From the NCBI GenBank assembly GCA_013397115.1, contig VWZW01000470.1:830184-894183 (forward strand): a stretch of 64,000 nt of DNA, written 5' to 3'. This stretch comes from Edolisoma coerulescens (Eukaryota; Chordata; Aves; Passeriformes; Campephagidae). Position 1 is the first letter of the stretch; each line of letters begins with the position of its first letter. The notes under the pieces were generated by a model, which was given only the letters and a program-made list of their open reading frames with translations, ran no database searches and was not told the origin of the DNA. Below are positions 38,987 through 52,920 of this stretch, piece by piece. Both the position numbers and the translations under genes were made by a program.

Positions 38987-41900
38987 TTAGGGTTGAACGA
39001 TGAAGGTTAGGGCTCTTCTATCTGTCTACCTCACTGCTTTGCTGCTTTTACAGAAAAATCATGATAAGACAATGTAAATTTGCACCCAGATACTGAAACT
39101 CAAACCGAGTGCCATGGTTTAAACTATGGCTTTCTGGACTACTGCAAATATACCTGCATGTGTTATGAGGTTTGTAGCTTCTGGTAAGTAGCTAGGAGTA
39201 GTTAACACCTTCTGCAGTATCATCTGTGAAAGCACCTCCTGATAGACACCTAATCTAAAGAATGTAGAGATGATCCTTAAAATCACACAATTCAAATTCT
39301 ACAACATTACGTTGTACCGGGACCGCTCTCAGCTGTTACAAGGAAGCAAATACAAAAGCACACTCATCACACAGTAACATCAAAACCTTGGCCTAAGTTT
39401 TGGATATTGCCTGCTTGATGGTACACCCAGACACATACTGGAGTTCATATTTTTGAGAAAAGAACAATTCATCTAATAACAACATCCAAAATCTGTGCTA
39501 ATACATAATTTCACAGAAAATATGAAAGGCTCTGCAAACAGCAGCTTTTAAGAAAAGGTTCCAGAATTTCAGGCGTAAGAAGAACATGCTATAAAAACTC
39601 CTCCACCAACACCTGGAACAAAATAATGGTTTAAAAAATACCTTTTAAATCTACATTACTTGGAACTGAAATTCAGGAACATCATTTCCTTTCATCCATG
39701 ATCAAGATTCTGTAAGCAACAAACGGATCAAGCTCCACCAAGATTTCCTACAGATGCAGTATTTTAATGCCTCCAAGCTGCATGCAAATTTCTACCCAGC
39801 AAGGGAATTTCTGGGTTGATGTTTAGAAAGTGCAAATGTGACATGCTGCAGCTGCCTTGCACATTATGAGACACAATTGTCACAGTCCTGGACAATGCCT
39901 GTCTGCAAAACTGTAAAGATAGAAAAACATGAACTATACAAGGTAGTCAGAGAAACAGCAGAGGAGGGGGCAGGGGAAGCATGGGTTTAACACCAACCTC
40001 AGCTCTACAGTGATGATGAAGAATTCTGTAAATTAGTCATTGCTCCTCTGAACATTACTCTGCTCACAGTGGACACAATCATGGTGTCTGAATGCAAAAG
40101 AACAGTCTGCAGAAAAAGCACACAAGACAAACCCAAGAACTGATGGGAAGATGTACTCTCTGGAGTAAGTGGTTAGTAGGGAACCATGAGCTACTACTCC
40201 TTAAACTGGGACCTAAAGACTATCGAAAATGTGTAGATCTGCAAAGTTTAGTCACACAGGAACTCTCTCCAGGATGCAAACTCTTCATGTTCTCACTAAG
40301 GACAGCCCTAGAGAAACAGACAGATATACAGTCCCTTCCTTCACAATTGCACTGGTTTATGTTTCAAAAATTAGGCAGCAGTATTCTTTTATCACTGAAC
40401 TTTCATCATCAGTGCAGTACTATAATTTATTTGAAAGTCAGGTTCACGTTTGTTTTGTGGATCTTGACGGATGTTAAAATACTGACATTTTTATTAAAAT
40501 ACTTTTATTCCAATAGATCTCGTAGCCCCAACACTTATTTATCTTTTTCAAGAACGCTCTAATAGCGTAATAATTATGACCTATGTTCAATTGACTTGAC
40601 GACTAATGAGCCTTCTGTAACCCAAGTAAAAATCCCATAAGCTTTGATAAATTGCACAGATGTAATGTAGTAGCAACATTCAGTCACTACTTTTCCAGAG
40701 TGATACAGGAGCACCAAGACAAAGCTGAGAGGATAAATGCCTTCCCTAGAATGTTGTTTTCCCATTTCCCTCTTCTTTCCCCGAGGGTAGGGGCATAGTG
40801 AGGAAAATATGCATTATGTTCCAGCTACAAAATCCTTAAACCTGAGAGGAAAGTTAGGAACCTCTTTTAATGTAAAAGACTTCCTACACTACCTGGATTC
40901 TACCATTAACAGGAAGAATGCCTCATTTTTTCCATGGATCTTGTAGCATAACCACACCTATGCCATGGGGATACAAGTGTCTCCAAAGGAACAGCATTTT
41001 CCATTCAAGAGAAAATACACTTGAGTTCTTATTACAGAGTATAATACTCTGCATTTTAGTTACTGCTTGGAGGATTGTAAGAAAAACATACATGGTCTCA
41101 AAAATGGGATTAGAGCTCCCTTATCGCAAAAATTAAGTCTAAATATATGGGAAGCAATCAGTTCTATGCATAGCTATTCTTATTCCCTTGCTATATGTGC
41201 ATGAATGAAAGCAGGCACATGTGCTTATTACATTTCTTAGTATATGTATGGTATTGAGGAAATGATATAATCTTTGGTTATCTAGGACTTTCAAATCCAC
41301 ATTATTAAATAGCTTACATCATCTAAAAGACAGGTTAGTAAAATGTCATAGTTTTCTTCTATAAACAATGTTAAAGAAATGAGATAAATTAACAAAGTAA
41401 CTGCATTCAGAAAATGGTTGCAAAAAGTGCTTTTTCTAAATTAATTATTAAAACTGCTTACGACTCTCTCCCTGAAAAATATTCCAAAACCTGGATAATG
41501 TCCAAATAGTATTTTGGAATTAGACATCTGCTCATCACATCATCTACGTTATAATTTCCTCACAGACTGGATCCAGGTATTAAAAAGCCTTTTAAGTCTG
41601 GAATGACGAGATCCAACTAGAGAATAAAAATGCTAACATAGACGCACTTTAAAACAATTTCTGTTTTAAAATATTACTTCCTTTCTGATTTGCAAGATCA
41701 TATGTATGTAAGAAAAGAAACCATTTGCAATTCCTTTACAAATAATTCCTTCATAGCAATTTACCACAGAAACATAAATATGAATTATTATAAAGCATTT
41801 TGAAATCCAGAAATACTATATTACAATTTTGAATAATTCAATGCCTAACTAACTTTCAAAATTCACTTTAAAAAACTGTCTTTCCATTGTTACACAATGA

Positions 41901-42646
41901 CTTGAAAAAGGGAACGTTTCCCCTTTGCTCAGCTATGGCAGATGCCACCTCTGGGATGGAGGAGCCGAGCACCAGACGTTTGTGCAGCCCTTTTGAAACT
42001 GAAGACTGGCACCCGCAACACTCCTCCTAAATTTATTATGCTCTTTCTTATAGCTCAGCCGTGACACATAAGCAACAAGCAGAGCTGTGAGCAATCTACA
42101 GTGACAATCTCAGGCTTATTTTATTTTCACCAAAGAGTTTACTATTACTGCTATCCATGCTGCTAGTTTGCACAAAATGGACCCAAGGTATAGAAAATAT
42201 TTGATGTTATTACTTCCAATTGAGCACGTACAGCTCTACAGATACGCAGTCAGAACTTCATATGTACATAAGCCTTTTGCAAGATGTTCTCAATGAGCAC
42301 ACGAAAATTCAGAGTGTATGCATAAAGAAATCTCAAAATTGACAGAAACCGAACCTAGATTTTCCACTTACAGCTCCTAGCACAAACTTTACTGTGCAGG
42401 AGGGAGCCGTAACTTTGAAATAATAACAGATAACATTGCATTTGAGCCTTATTTCCTGTTATCTGGGGCCTCTTGCCTAATTTTTTTTTCTAATACTAAA
42501 ATGACAAGGGGGCAAAACCAATTACAGAAACAAGGCAAGCTGCTCTTAAACTGATTAGCCTAGATGTCAAAATGGTCATATTCACTTTTATTGAACATCT
42601 TTCCAGCAAAGCAAATCCACTCTCTTCTAGACCAAGTGTCATATAC

Positions 42647-42674
42647 AAGTGTACATATGCAAATATGTACACTT
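42647..42674. repeat. Perfect inverted repeat (12-bp arms, 4-nt loop)
   Basis: The left arm aagtgtacatat (42647-42658) and the right arm atatgtacactt (42663-42674) are exact reverse complements with the loop gcaa. It is shorter than a microRNA hairpin (about 22-bp arms), and I see no extension of the pairing. The function is unknown. Confidence 0.88.
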
Positions 42675-44802
42675 CAATCTACCGACTGGTGTTTGATCAA
42701 TTTACATAGTCGAGTGGCTCACTGACTCTCTGTGCTTTGAGGTTACATGTCCCAGAATGTACTGAGCTTGTTGGCATTTTGAAAATTAAATTTAGAAAAA
42801 CGTATTACTTCACAGTTCTTTCCCCTAAGTTAGTAAAATATTTAAGTGTAAGATATTCTACATCTAGATAAGGGGATAAATCAAAGATCAAGACAATGAA
42901 CTTCCATTCAACACCAGCCCTTCTCTGCACCTTTCATCTCTTTATCAAAACGCAGAGAGATGAGCCTTGAGGGAAGCAAGCCCTAGAGTGAGACATTCCA
43001 GGCCTGCTGAAGTATGCAAGGAGTCCACAGTGCAGTGGTCGCATGTACTTGAGTGTAGCAAAAACCATCTTTCACTTTTAAATTAGAACATGCTGAACTC
43101 AAATAACTTTGCAGAGCAAAATTGGAAGTGCAAGACTAAAATAAGAAGAGACAATTCTAACCAGAGAAAGATCTCGAAATCTATCCAGTCCTGACAGGCC
43201 GTTTTTTCCCCCCACACCTTAAGGATGTGCCAGTAGCAAAGTGAGAAGGCAAACCCTTCTCCTCTGCTGAAGCACAGCAATCATCCAGCAATCACTGGAA
43301 GTTCATTTCTAATTTTGCACACTGCGGCACCTAGTTCTGGGTAGACTTCAGGCTCCACACAACTCTGCATTTTGAAAAGCCCTCTAATTGAGGGCTCTTG
43401 AAATATTTAAAGTTAAGCATCAGTATCCTGCGCAGGGTGGGGCAGGACAGAGCTGTGGCACTCAGCCCACGGAGCGCTGGGTGCGATCGGCCAGGCCAGG
43501 GCTCCCCCAGGAGTGAGGTTACTGCTGCAGTTTAGCACAGCACAATCTGCATCAGGGGGATGTAAAGGTAAGGCACCCATGTCCCAGCCAATACCATGAC
43601 GTGACAGGCATTCTCAGCATGGTTGTTTTTTATGCATATGCACATTTGGGATTTGAAATGTATATTTTATCAGATTTAGCAGAAGGATGGTCTTTGCCAG
43701 AACACAATGAAAGGGTATACATGGAATGCAATCTCCAAATTACACTGTCACAGTTTAGAGTATAATTACTTTAAATCACTGTAAAATATCATAAATTAAC
43801 TCCAAATTTTAGTGAGCAATGCTCTTTGGCAAAATGTATATTCACAGTAAAGATCAACAAGAAGAAACTCTGGCAATAGCTGCAGCAGGAAAAAAAAAAG
43901 AACCAGGTGCTGCCATATAAGTTGTTGTTTTTAATTACTTTTAATTATTTCACAAGATAATCCAATATTTTAGAAATTACTGCAGAAAGAATTTATTACA
44001 TACTTTTGAAACATTTCTATTCTAGACTGAAGGTTTCATTCTGCCTGGTCTGAAGGAAATAAGTGGCAGTGAGCAAAAAAAAAACCTACTTTGGCTTCAC
44101 TTACTGGGGGATTTAGTGATGAGGGATTAAAAATATGTAACCAGTCTTTATCCAACTCCCTACAATTTAAGGCAAAATAAACAGAATTTAATTCTCGAAT
44201 GTGGGAAGGACACAGTTCTCTTTTTACCTTTTAACACTGGTTTTCTTTGTTTAACTAAGACCTTGCATTTCAAATCTGATGGTGATACGATCATAGCACA
44301 TTACCCATGCACAGCTTCTCTCCAGTAATCCCAAAACACTATGAGCACAGCCCAGACAAATGAGGGCACACATTCCTTCCTAGGAAGGATGCATTTTAGT
44401 GTATCTTCAAGCCCTAGCTCAATTCCTCTGAAATCAGAGAGGGATCTGCCCCACACTGCTCTCCTTCTTGGCCATGGAGTACCAACTTGATTCTCTGCAC
44501 AGTCCTATCCAAGATTATTTTTAGCCCAACTCTCACTTGCTGTGAGAAAAAGGTGTCTGAAACAAACCCTGAGAGCCCACTAGTTACTTCAAATAATGCT
44601 GACTCCCTGGTAAAGCCAATGCAAGAGGTCCAACCAAATAGGTCTGTCCATCACCACCAGCAACTGGGCCTGTGCCACAATGTGCGTGTGTGTACACATA
44701 TGCCTGATGATAATGTGATCCACACTATTCTCTGCTCCTGTATTTTGACTTCAAACTTGTGACTGCCATTTTGGCACAAAAATGAAATACACAAAATGAT
44801 GG

Positions 44803-44840
44803 CCCAGAAGAAGCTGGAGTACCCAGAAGAAGCTGGGGTT
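44803..44840. repeat. Two-copy 19-bp tandem duplication
   Basis: The unit cccagaagaagctggagta at 44803-44821 is followed at once by cccagaagaagctggggtt, which differs at two positions. It looks like a small local duplication by replication slippage. Confidence 0.88.
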
Positions 44841-47800
44841 GGTACTGGCTTTCTGCAGGGAGGAGTGCTTTAGTAACACCAAGCTTCTCCCAGCTGTGGA
44901 GGGGCCCCATCAGCACCCAGCTGACAGGAGGGAAGGAGAGCAATTGGAGGTGAGCAGAAAATCCTGAGAAACTCTTTGCAGACTTTACAGGAAGATTTAG
45001 TGCCCAGGTATGGTATGAACCAACTTATGAAAAAATTTTAAGACCGGCAATTATCTCTTTTCAAGCCATGCAAAAATCCGGCCAAAAAAGAGAAAAATGC
45101 CTATGTAACTAAACATAGATACATAAGAAATAAAATTTTACATCTGTATTTAAATACACAGCTTTGTGTATATATTTCTTACATTTCCATGTGCATGTAT
45201 AAAAATACAGTTTTGAGTATTTTAATAGAAGCAAGCAGAAATTGATTTAAATTAATCTCTGAAAATAGTGGAGAGCCAGCACAGTAATTAACTGTGTTAT
45301 TTATTAATTATTATAACCATCCCAACTGTCCTTTCTCTTCATCTCTCCAATAAAAACAACTCATTGCTAATCCAGTACAGCTGCAGAAACTTCTATGAAA
45401 TGTTAGTTAAGGTAATAAAATAGCTCCAGTTTTAGGTATATGGAGGATCCATTTCTGCCCTTGAATCATTTATGTCAGATTATAATCTTCAGTGAAGAAT
45501 GTGATGTTATTTCAACAATCCAGTACCTCATTGGCACATGCTAGCACATAAAACCATTTTTTTAAAATTACACAGCAATATAGTCTGACTAGGAAACTGA
45601 TCACTGAACAAGCTAAACCTGCATGAAGGAGAAAGACTGGATAAGTGGGATAGAGGTGGGAGGGTAGAATGCAGTGAGCAGTATCAGAAAAATGAACATA
45701 TAAATGAGAAAGGAGGAAGGATCATAGAAATGCACCTTAGTTGAAAAGATTTCTTTTTATATCTGCTGGCACTTTCTTTTTATCTACAACTAGTTCCCTC
45801 TATTGCAGTCAATAACCTGAGTGGGCATAAAATAGATTTTTCTCATGGTTTGGATCAACACAGGATATAAACCACAACTGAAACACGTTTCCATGTGCTA
45901 AACTCAGCAATGATTATTGTAATCCAATTGCTTATACAGCATACTTTGACAATTGAGATGGTAGGCACAGGGAATAGAGAGCAAAAAGGAAGGCAGGAAC
46001 ACATTGGTTCAGATTACTGCTTTCCAAATCTACTTTTGTTTTGCTGGTGTATTGTTAAATCCTTTTTGTGCTTCATAGGAAGCTACACATTTTGAAGACA
46101 GTTAGTCACAACAACTTCTTTATTTTGTTTTTGGTTTAAAACGCCTATGATTTGCACACCCTGACACCTGCTGATTTCATGCCCTGCCTTTTACCGTCAA
46201 AGCCTCTTCTTGGCTCTCCACACGAGGAAATCTCATTTATCAAAATTCTGTTAGCGTAAGGGGAAGGGCTATGCTGAGCTGAGCCGTGGCCTTCATTAAA
46301 CATGCAGAACATAAACTGCTGACACTAAGCACAGTCAACTTGCAGCATGGCAGAGGAGGGGGGAAAAAAAAAAGAAAAAAGAGCAATGAGACAGAAGGAA
46401 TGATGTGATGGTGAAATAGGAATAAAAGTCACAGTTTTGCAAAGCATTTAAGTCATACTGGAGTCAGTGAGATTTAATCACAGACCTGAAGTTAAGCATG
46501 TGCTTAACTTTGCCAAACAGAAATAGATCGCTAAATTATGAATGGAACCATCTATTTCTGTTCCCAGGAACACGGACACTTTGTTCTCCAGACCAGTCCC
46601 TCAGGGAATGAAAAAGGTGAGGGGGAAAAATGATAACAAAATTGGAGAAAACAATCCCTTCTTCAACTCAAAATACTGGTCCGGATAAAGGAACCATACA
46701 TTATCTTTAACGTAACAGGATTAAAAAGGTTGGTTACAGGAGACAGAAAAGAGCAATTGCCATTATGGTCATTAATTTCAACACGGTACCAAAGGCCGGC
46801 GCTCTGAATAAAAGAAAAATTTGTAAATTTGGAAGAAGCAAGCATGAGAACAGAAATGCATTAAAAATCAGAATTAGGGCTGAGGGGGAACAAAGTGGCT
46901 TTTTGAATTTTCACTTCACTTACTGTTCTTGATATTTTTTCCCCTTTAATTCTCAAAGATAGCTGTGTAATGCTGCCTACAATAGAAACTTGAATTTAAT
47001 AGGCACGAAGCAGAAGGTGTGTAGCATTTTCCTCTGATCACAAGGAACAAGCACTTAGCTGTAAGAGATCCACAATGAGTCACTGCAGGGAGGAATCAAA
47101 TGCATCACAGGTACATGCAAGCCTTTTTTATTATTATTCTACCAACTGAAAATGCATTATAACATACAGCCCTAGGAAAAAAAAATCAATTTCAAACCAC
47201 CTAGTCCTATAAAAATATGTAATTTACCAATCATATATGCCTGCATTTACACAGTTCAAGAAGAGCTAAGGCAGATGCAAGGCAGGGGGATCAGGCAGGA
47301 GATAGGTGGAGGGGGATGTCAGTATCTCCTCTGTAAGCTTTTCTTGGTATTTATAAATAAGTTGAGATAATAATTCCAAGTTGAAATTGTCTCAGTACTA
47401 AAATGAATAACTTAACATCAAGTTTCAAACAGCAGCTAAAAGTTATTTTAATATTATCTGAAAAATAATACCATATTAACATTTTCTGATACTTTCACAC
47501 CTCTTAAAACACTTCTTCAAAGTTAATCTGAAGACAAGTACCATAAAATTAATGACCGGATTCTGCCACCCTTCCCCACCCTTCTCCATTCTGAATATCA
47601 TCATATTCCAGAGAGAAAGAATTTAGCTCTGATCAACTAACTCTTAACATAGAATTAACTTTTCTTCCCTCTTCCAGGGTTCTGTGTACGTGCAGCTTTA
47701 ATGGAAGAGAGCAGAAAGCAGACATGCTTATGGCACTGGGGCATGCACCTTGACATTCCTCAAGAGTGATTTCTGCATTTTTTAAAAAAACCAAATATTG

Positions 47801-48945
47801 TATACATTTAACAGAAATCAATAGCTGTTTTTATATTGAAAAAGTGTTGTTTTTCTTGAGGTCACCTATGAAATAGAGCAGGACAGCCCAATTGTTCTAT
47901 CTTCTCTTTGAACTTGTAAACAATGCAGTATTATCACCAGCTTTTTTAGCTTTTATTCTGGTCAACAAGGTGCTGCAGCCTGCCATATAAAGCTGCACAC
48001 CACATGGCATCATTCAACAGTATATCTAGGTCAGCTTGCATTTTTCATGTGTTCCATTAGCTTTCCCTTGCTCACTGTATCAAGTTTGAACTTCTCCTTC
48101 TCACTTTTCAAACCTCTCTATAACTAAGCCAGACAACACACAGGATCCTACGAGTACCGTGATCATCTTCAACATTTGTTCCACCAAAGACTGCAGTTCT
48201 AATCCTATTTCCTTAATTCCATGCTGTTTCCAAACCCAGCATCCCCCAATTTCTCCTTCAAGAGCCTTTTCCACAATACTGCTGGTAAAAAAAAAAGATG
48301 TTACTTAAATAAAAAACCCCAATGCTTCACCTAATGTAATTCCTTCCCTCAATACTACTTGGGGAAGCTTAACAACTTTGACCTTGGCAGCATTCTGCAC
48401 ACACCATGGCTAAAAAAACTATAAGTTAATAAGCATATAAACAGCCATACCTACATTACTGTAAAGCTTTTGCAGAATCATATGTGGTATAATGGTATTT
48501 AGTTACTTCAATGCAACAAAAACCAGTTCCACATGATTCGCTTCACTGCTTTCCTTCATAAAAAGCAGTTAACTCATTTCTTAAAATAAATTTATTAATT
48601 TTTAAATTAGCATGTATTCTAACTGCTTTTTCCACAGATGATTTTAAGGTGTACATCCCTCCATTGGAGCACAGCCCTTGCACAAGGACTGAAGTTGTAA
48701 AACCACCCTAGATATAGATTACATGTACAAGGTAATCGGTACATCAGTTCTGACACAAGGAATAACACTGTGAGCAAGTTTAGCAGGAGGCTCGGGGAGA
48801 TTCAAACACATCTTGGTAAGTGGGGGGTGGAACTGGATGATGGAATGAAAACAGACAGTCACGTTAAATTGAACTGTACAAATAATGCTTCTTTTGCTTC
48901 AAATTAAAATGGTATGGCAACTTTTAATAAAGAGACTGTAAATTC

Positions 48946-48979
48946 GTCTATTTCATGTAGTTGTCTATTTCATGTAGTA
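48946..48979. repeat. Two-copy 17-bp tandem duplication
   Basis: The unit gtctatttcatgtagtt (48946-48962) is repeated directly at 48963-48979 with only the last base changed. The near identity suggests a recent slippage event. Confidence 0.9.
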
Positions 48980-50641
48980 GCAAGGATTTAGTACTGAAAT
49001 CATAAAACACACAGAATGATTGCTACACTAGGAATCTGTCACAATAATTTACATGTATATAGTATAAAACAATGTAAAGCATTGCAACAGTATGAAAATC
49101 ATGCCAAAACGATCTGTAATCTTGATCCTCCTACATAAGAAAATATTGACCCTGTATAATTAACTGTTCACCAAGAAAATCAAAGGAATGACCTTGAAAA
49201 ACAAGATTTCCCAGTGTCATTCTAATCTAATAAAATTATCCATCAATATCCGAATTCACTAGAAAACCCTGTCTCACAAGAAGAAATTCTTAAAAAGCAA
49301 ACTGAAATAACTGAAGCTTCAAAGTTAAAAAATTATGTCTTCCATAAACGAAATGTATGTTCAGTAAAATGCCCAAGATTCTGCATTATTATCATTGTTT
49401 TTTCCTCTTGAAATCTGCAACATGTCAACAGCACTTTTTCCAGCTAAGCACAGCTCTGAACAATGATACACACCTGACCTTGTCTCAGGAAAAAAACCAG
49501 GGGAAATGAAAACCTAAATCACATCTGCCTACCCAACAACTTTCTCACGTTCCTCTCTGCAATTCCTATTCTTCACACCTAGCATTAGTTTTAACAAGCC
49601 AATTCTGAAATCAGGGGAAGCAGCCACGTAGCAGAAATCTGAATATTTTTCTATACGTGTATTTCATGCTTTTAAAAAAGTATGCTATAAAAAAAGGCAA
49701 ACACATTAACAGCAGTTTTATAAAAAAAATAAGTATTTGTGGGGTTTTTGTTGTTGTTTTTTAAGTCCCAATCTGAATGGGAGCATGCTTTCTGTAGCAA
49801 GGTGGGGTTGGTTGCTGCAGGGCACAGTTCTGGTCCCACCAGTTGTACAATCAGGTAGAATTTACAGAAGAAAAAGAAATCTGGTCTAACCTGCTCACTT
49901 CATCAAGGAGGAACAGCAAACTATTCGCAAATATTCTGAACTGCCCTCTTCCCGCCCCTAAACAAAGAGACCACCTGCCTCAACATTTATTTAAAATGTG
50001 CAGGTATTTACAAGCAGACTTTGTGTTCTGATTGTTAGATGACTTCTTGGTAAATCTGATACTCCCTCCAAGTTCAAACCAGCAGTGTAAATCAAAGGGA
50101 CCACACGGAACTGTAAAGGACCCGCCTGATCAGGCAAGCATCACCCCCGTTTACATGTCAACAGGAGGCAGCTGAGCGAGGGAGGATGCTGAGCAGCACA
50201 CCCAGCCAGACAGCTCAGGCACACCAGACTCAGGCTGCCTGAGTGCGCCCACCAGTTAAAATTTAATGAGTAACAGAAGGAAGACTGAGAAAATAAATTC
50301 TTTTTTTCTGGTAGTAACTTAAGTCTCTGCAATGTAGTGACTGGTGTTAAATGGTGGGTTCAAACCCCTGAGGTGATGCATGTCCCCACTGTGAAAGCAG
50401 TACCAAATTTTGCACTCTTCGGGCATTTCCGTGGAGTTAGGAAAGGGAAAACTATACTACAGACTGACTCTTCATAAAAGCAGCAGAGGGTAGTACGGAT
50501 TGCTGCTGCTGGTGCCACCACAAAAGCTGGATGTTCAATGTTGCAGCTGTTCACTTTAATATAGTGGCAATCTAAACGGGCATAGGACTGCCCAAAGAGG
50601 GATACTCATCAATCAGAAAAGCAGAACTAGTTGACAAGCCT

Positions 50642-50838
50642 TTACTGTGAGGTGGTGAGGCACTGGAACAAGCTGCCCAGAAAGACTGCAGATGCCCTAT
50701 TCATGGAGGTGTTCAAGGCCAACTTGGATGGAGCTCTGAGCAACCTGATGTAGCTGAAAGGTGGTCCTGTCCATGACAGGAGGATTTGAACTAGATGACC
50801 TTTAAAGTTCCTTCCAACCCAAACCATTCCATGATTCT
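50642..50838 (+). mobile_element. CR1 LINE 3'-end fragment, opposite orientation
   Basis: This is the reverse-orientation version of the block seen in the other copies: ttactgtgaggtggtgaggc, aggtgttcaaggccaacttg, gaactagatgacctttaaag and ccttccaacccaaaccattc, ending ccatgattctt. The 3' terminus is therefore at about 50838 and the element lies on the plus strand, antisense to ARID1B. About 197 bases of the 3' end remain. Open frames over it are not genes. Confidence 0.93.
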
Positions 50839-52897
50839 TACTTACAGACATCATTTGAACAACTACCTAAAAGTTGCCTTGAATTGCATACACATCTTCT
50901 GAAAACTCCATGCTGGTACTCCCAGAAAGGCAATGGGAGCTTTAAATCCGTATCAGAACTCAAAATGTGGTCCCATCCACACCTTGATAACCTAAACCGT
51001 GCAGTGCTGGAGAGGAAGGCTGTTCATCACATTTATGTATGTCCAAAAGTAGAGACGATGTAGGAAGAAAGACAGCAGTTTACGTTTTCTTAGCACGAAT
51101 CCCAGCTGGTTGCAGGGCACCGGGCAAACCACAGGCCAGCGATGTTCAAGGGTTCTGAGGAGGGCACGTTTACCATCTGTGCTCACTCCAGCTTGCCACA
51201 GAGTGCTTGGGAGCTTTGGAAAATAAATGCTACCACATACCCATGTAAACTGCTTAAGCATAACCCTGAGGCCATCAGTATTTATTCTGCAAGCACCATG
51301 AGATGCCTCATGCTGAAAAGGAACATTAAACATGTATTTATGACTAGTTTGGATCACTGGAAGGAAAAAAGGAAATATCCAAGAAAGCCTGACGTGCTGT
51401 ATATGCACAGAGACATTGCCACACGAGACAGGTCCTTCCAAAAACCTCACCTTGTCTTGTCTTTCCTGAGACTACAGGAGTGTGGGCACAGGGCACAAGG
51501 AGGAGAGAACCAACTCTCATTTTTATCCAGCCGATTATGACTTTCTGATAAGTGGGGCTTCTCAGCTAACATAGCTTTTTTTCTCCTATTCTATGTACCA
51601 TTTTGTCTTTTCTTCTTTATGCAAGATTGTTATGGAATTGTCCAGACTCACTTTCATCGCACGAGGAGGCATCACGACCTCCACTAAGCCTGCACTTTAT
51701 TCCATCCTCCCAGAGAACTTTAAAATCCTCTCCATATGGGAAGCGGGACGCAGTTGTGAGGAGTGGGGAACCTCAAGTGGGTGCTGTTTGGGATCACCCT
51801 CCATATTCAAGGTGGTTAGTTGCTCTCCTCTACTGCCTGCAGCACTCAAGACAAAGCTGGACCACACTTAGGACTCTACGATGGACAAACTTATGGCCGT
51901 AAATCTCTTGGTGTGCCTCTTAATTCGTATAAAACTAATCGGGGAAAAAAACCCACAAGCCACAGAGGTATTTATTGAGACTAAACTTCCTGGACATTAA
52001 GAACTATTGATTATGTAGATGAAATTTCTAAAATATGATCACAATTTCTCAGTTTTGTGTTTTCTTGGACTGTCCCAAATAGCATAGCAGTGATATGCAC
52101 AAGTTGTTCAGGAAGAAACCTGTTCAAGTTGCTGCTACTTAGTCATAAGTACTTCAAAACACTTCGATACATCTGTAAGGGGTCCCTAAGAATATGAAAA
52201 GAGCACCTTGTTCCATGCTAAAATGCCATTCTCTGCTCTTGGAAAACACCCAGTACAGAGGGCACTCAGGAGACTTCAGCAACCCCAAAACACAACTTTA
52301 ACAATGAGTCAAAGAAAAAAGGTTGGAAAATCCTTTTAGTCATCTGAACACCTCAGGTGAAACAAGTCCACAAAGAAATGAACAACAGAACTGGGGAAAC
52401 ATACAATCCTAACTCTCCTATGAGTAGTAAAACAGAATTTACTGGAGGTTAATATGAATATCTATCTTTTCTAAGCTAAAACAAATCCAAAAACTTATTT
52501 ACAACTCCCAGGCTCCTACCTAAGTCAACAGTGCAAAGACAGATGTAAATGAGGACTCATTTCTCTATATTTTCCCATATACTAAGCACACACAGACAAT
52601 CCAAGTGTCAACACATCAAGACAGAGATAATTCTGACCCTTGAAAACATTCTCTTCTGCAAAGGATTAATTGGCTTTAAAACAATTTAATTTGGCTTTGA
52701 AGATGCAACTTTTATTAGTAACCACCAGATGGCAGGAGCAAAGGCTGCTTACAGTCTTCAACAAAAGAAAGCTGTCTTAAACAAGGCGAACATTAAAAGA
52801 GAACAATTTTTAATGTCTACTTTTTCTTCTCTTTCAATGGCTCATTTTCTTATTCTTTCCAAGAAGTACTATTTTATTGCAATCAAGCTAATACATT

Positions 52898-52920
52898 AAA
52901 AAAAAAAAAAAAAAGAAAAA
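52898..52920. repeat. A-rich homopolymer
   Basis: Seventeen A are followed by G and five more A. I see no transposon or processed pseudogene body directly upstream, so there is no support for calling it a retroposon tail. Confidence 0.9.

Larger units (their letters stand above)
38987..50641 (-). other. ARID1B: ARID1B upstream intron, no gene seen
   Basis: This is AT-rich intron containing the longest open frame of the window (156 codons at 40092-40562, plus strand). That frame has no recognisable domain and no coding context. A perfect hairpin lies at 42647-42674, a GC-richer patch at 43430-43520, and two short tandem duplications at 44803-44840 and 48946-48979. No transposon, RNA gene or exon was recognised. 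Confidence 0.55.

Noticed and set aside
40092..40562. Longest open frame in the window (156 codons, plus)
   Set aside because: It has no recognisable domain, no splice or promoter context, and a length expected by chance in 64 kb.
50341..50372. B-box-like GGTTCAAACCCC considered as a tRNA gene or tRNA-derived SINE
   Set aside because: There is no A-box at the right distance, no cloverleaf pairing and no SINE body.
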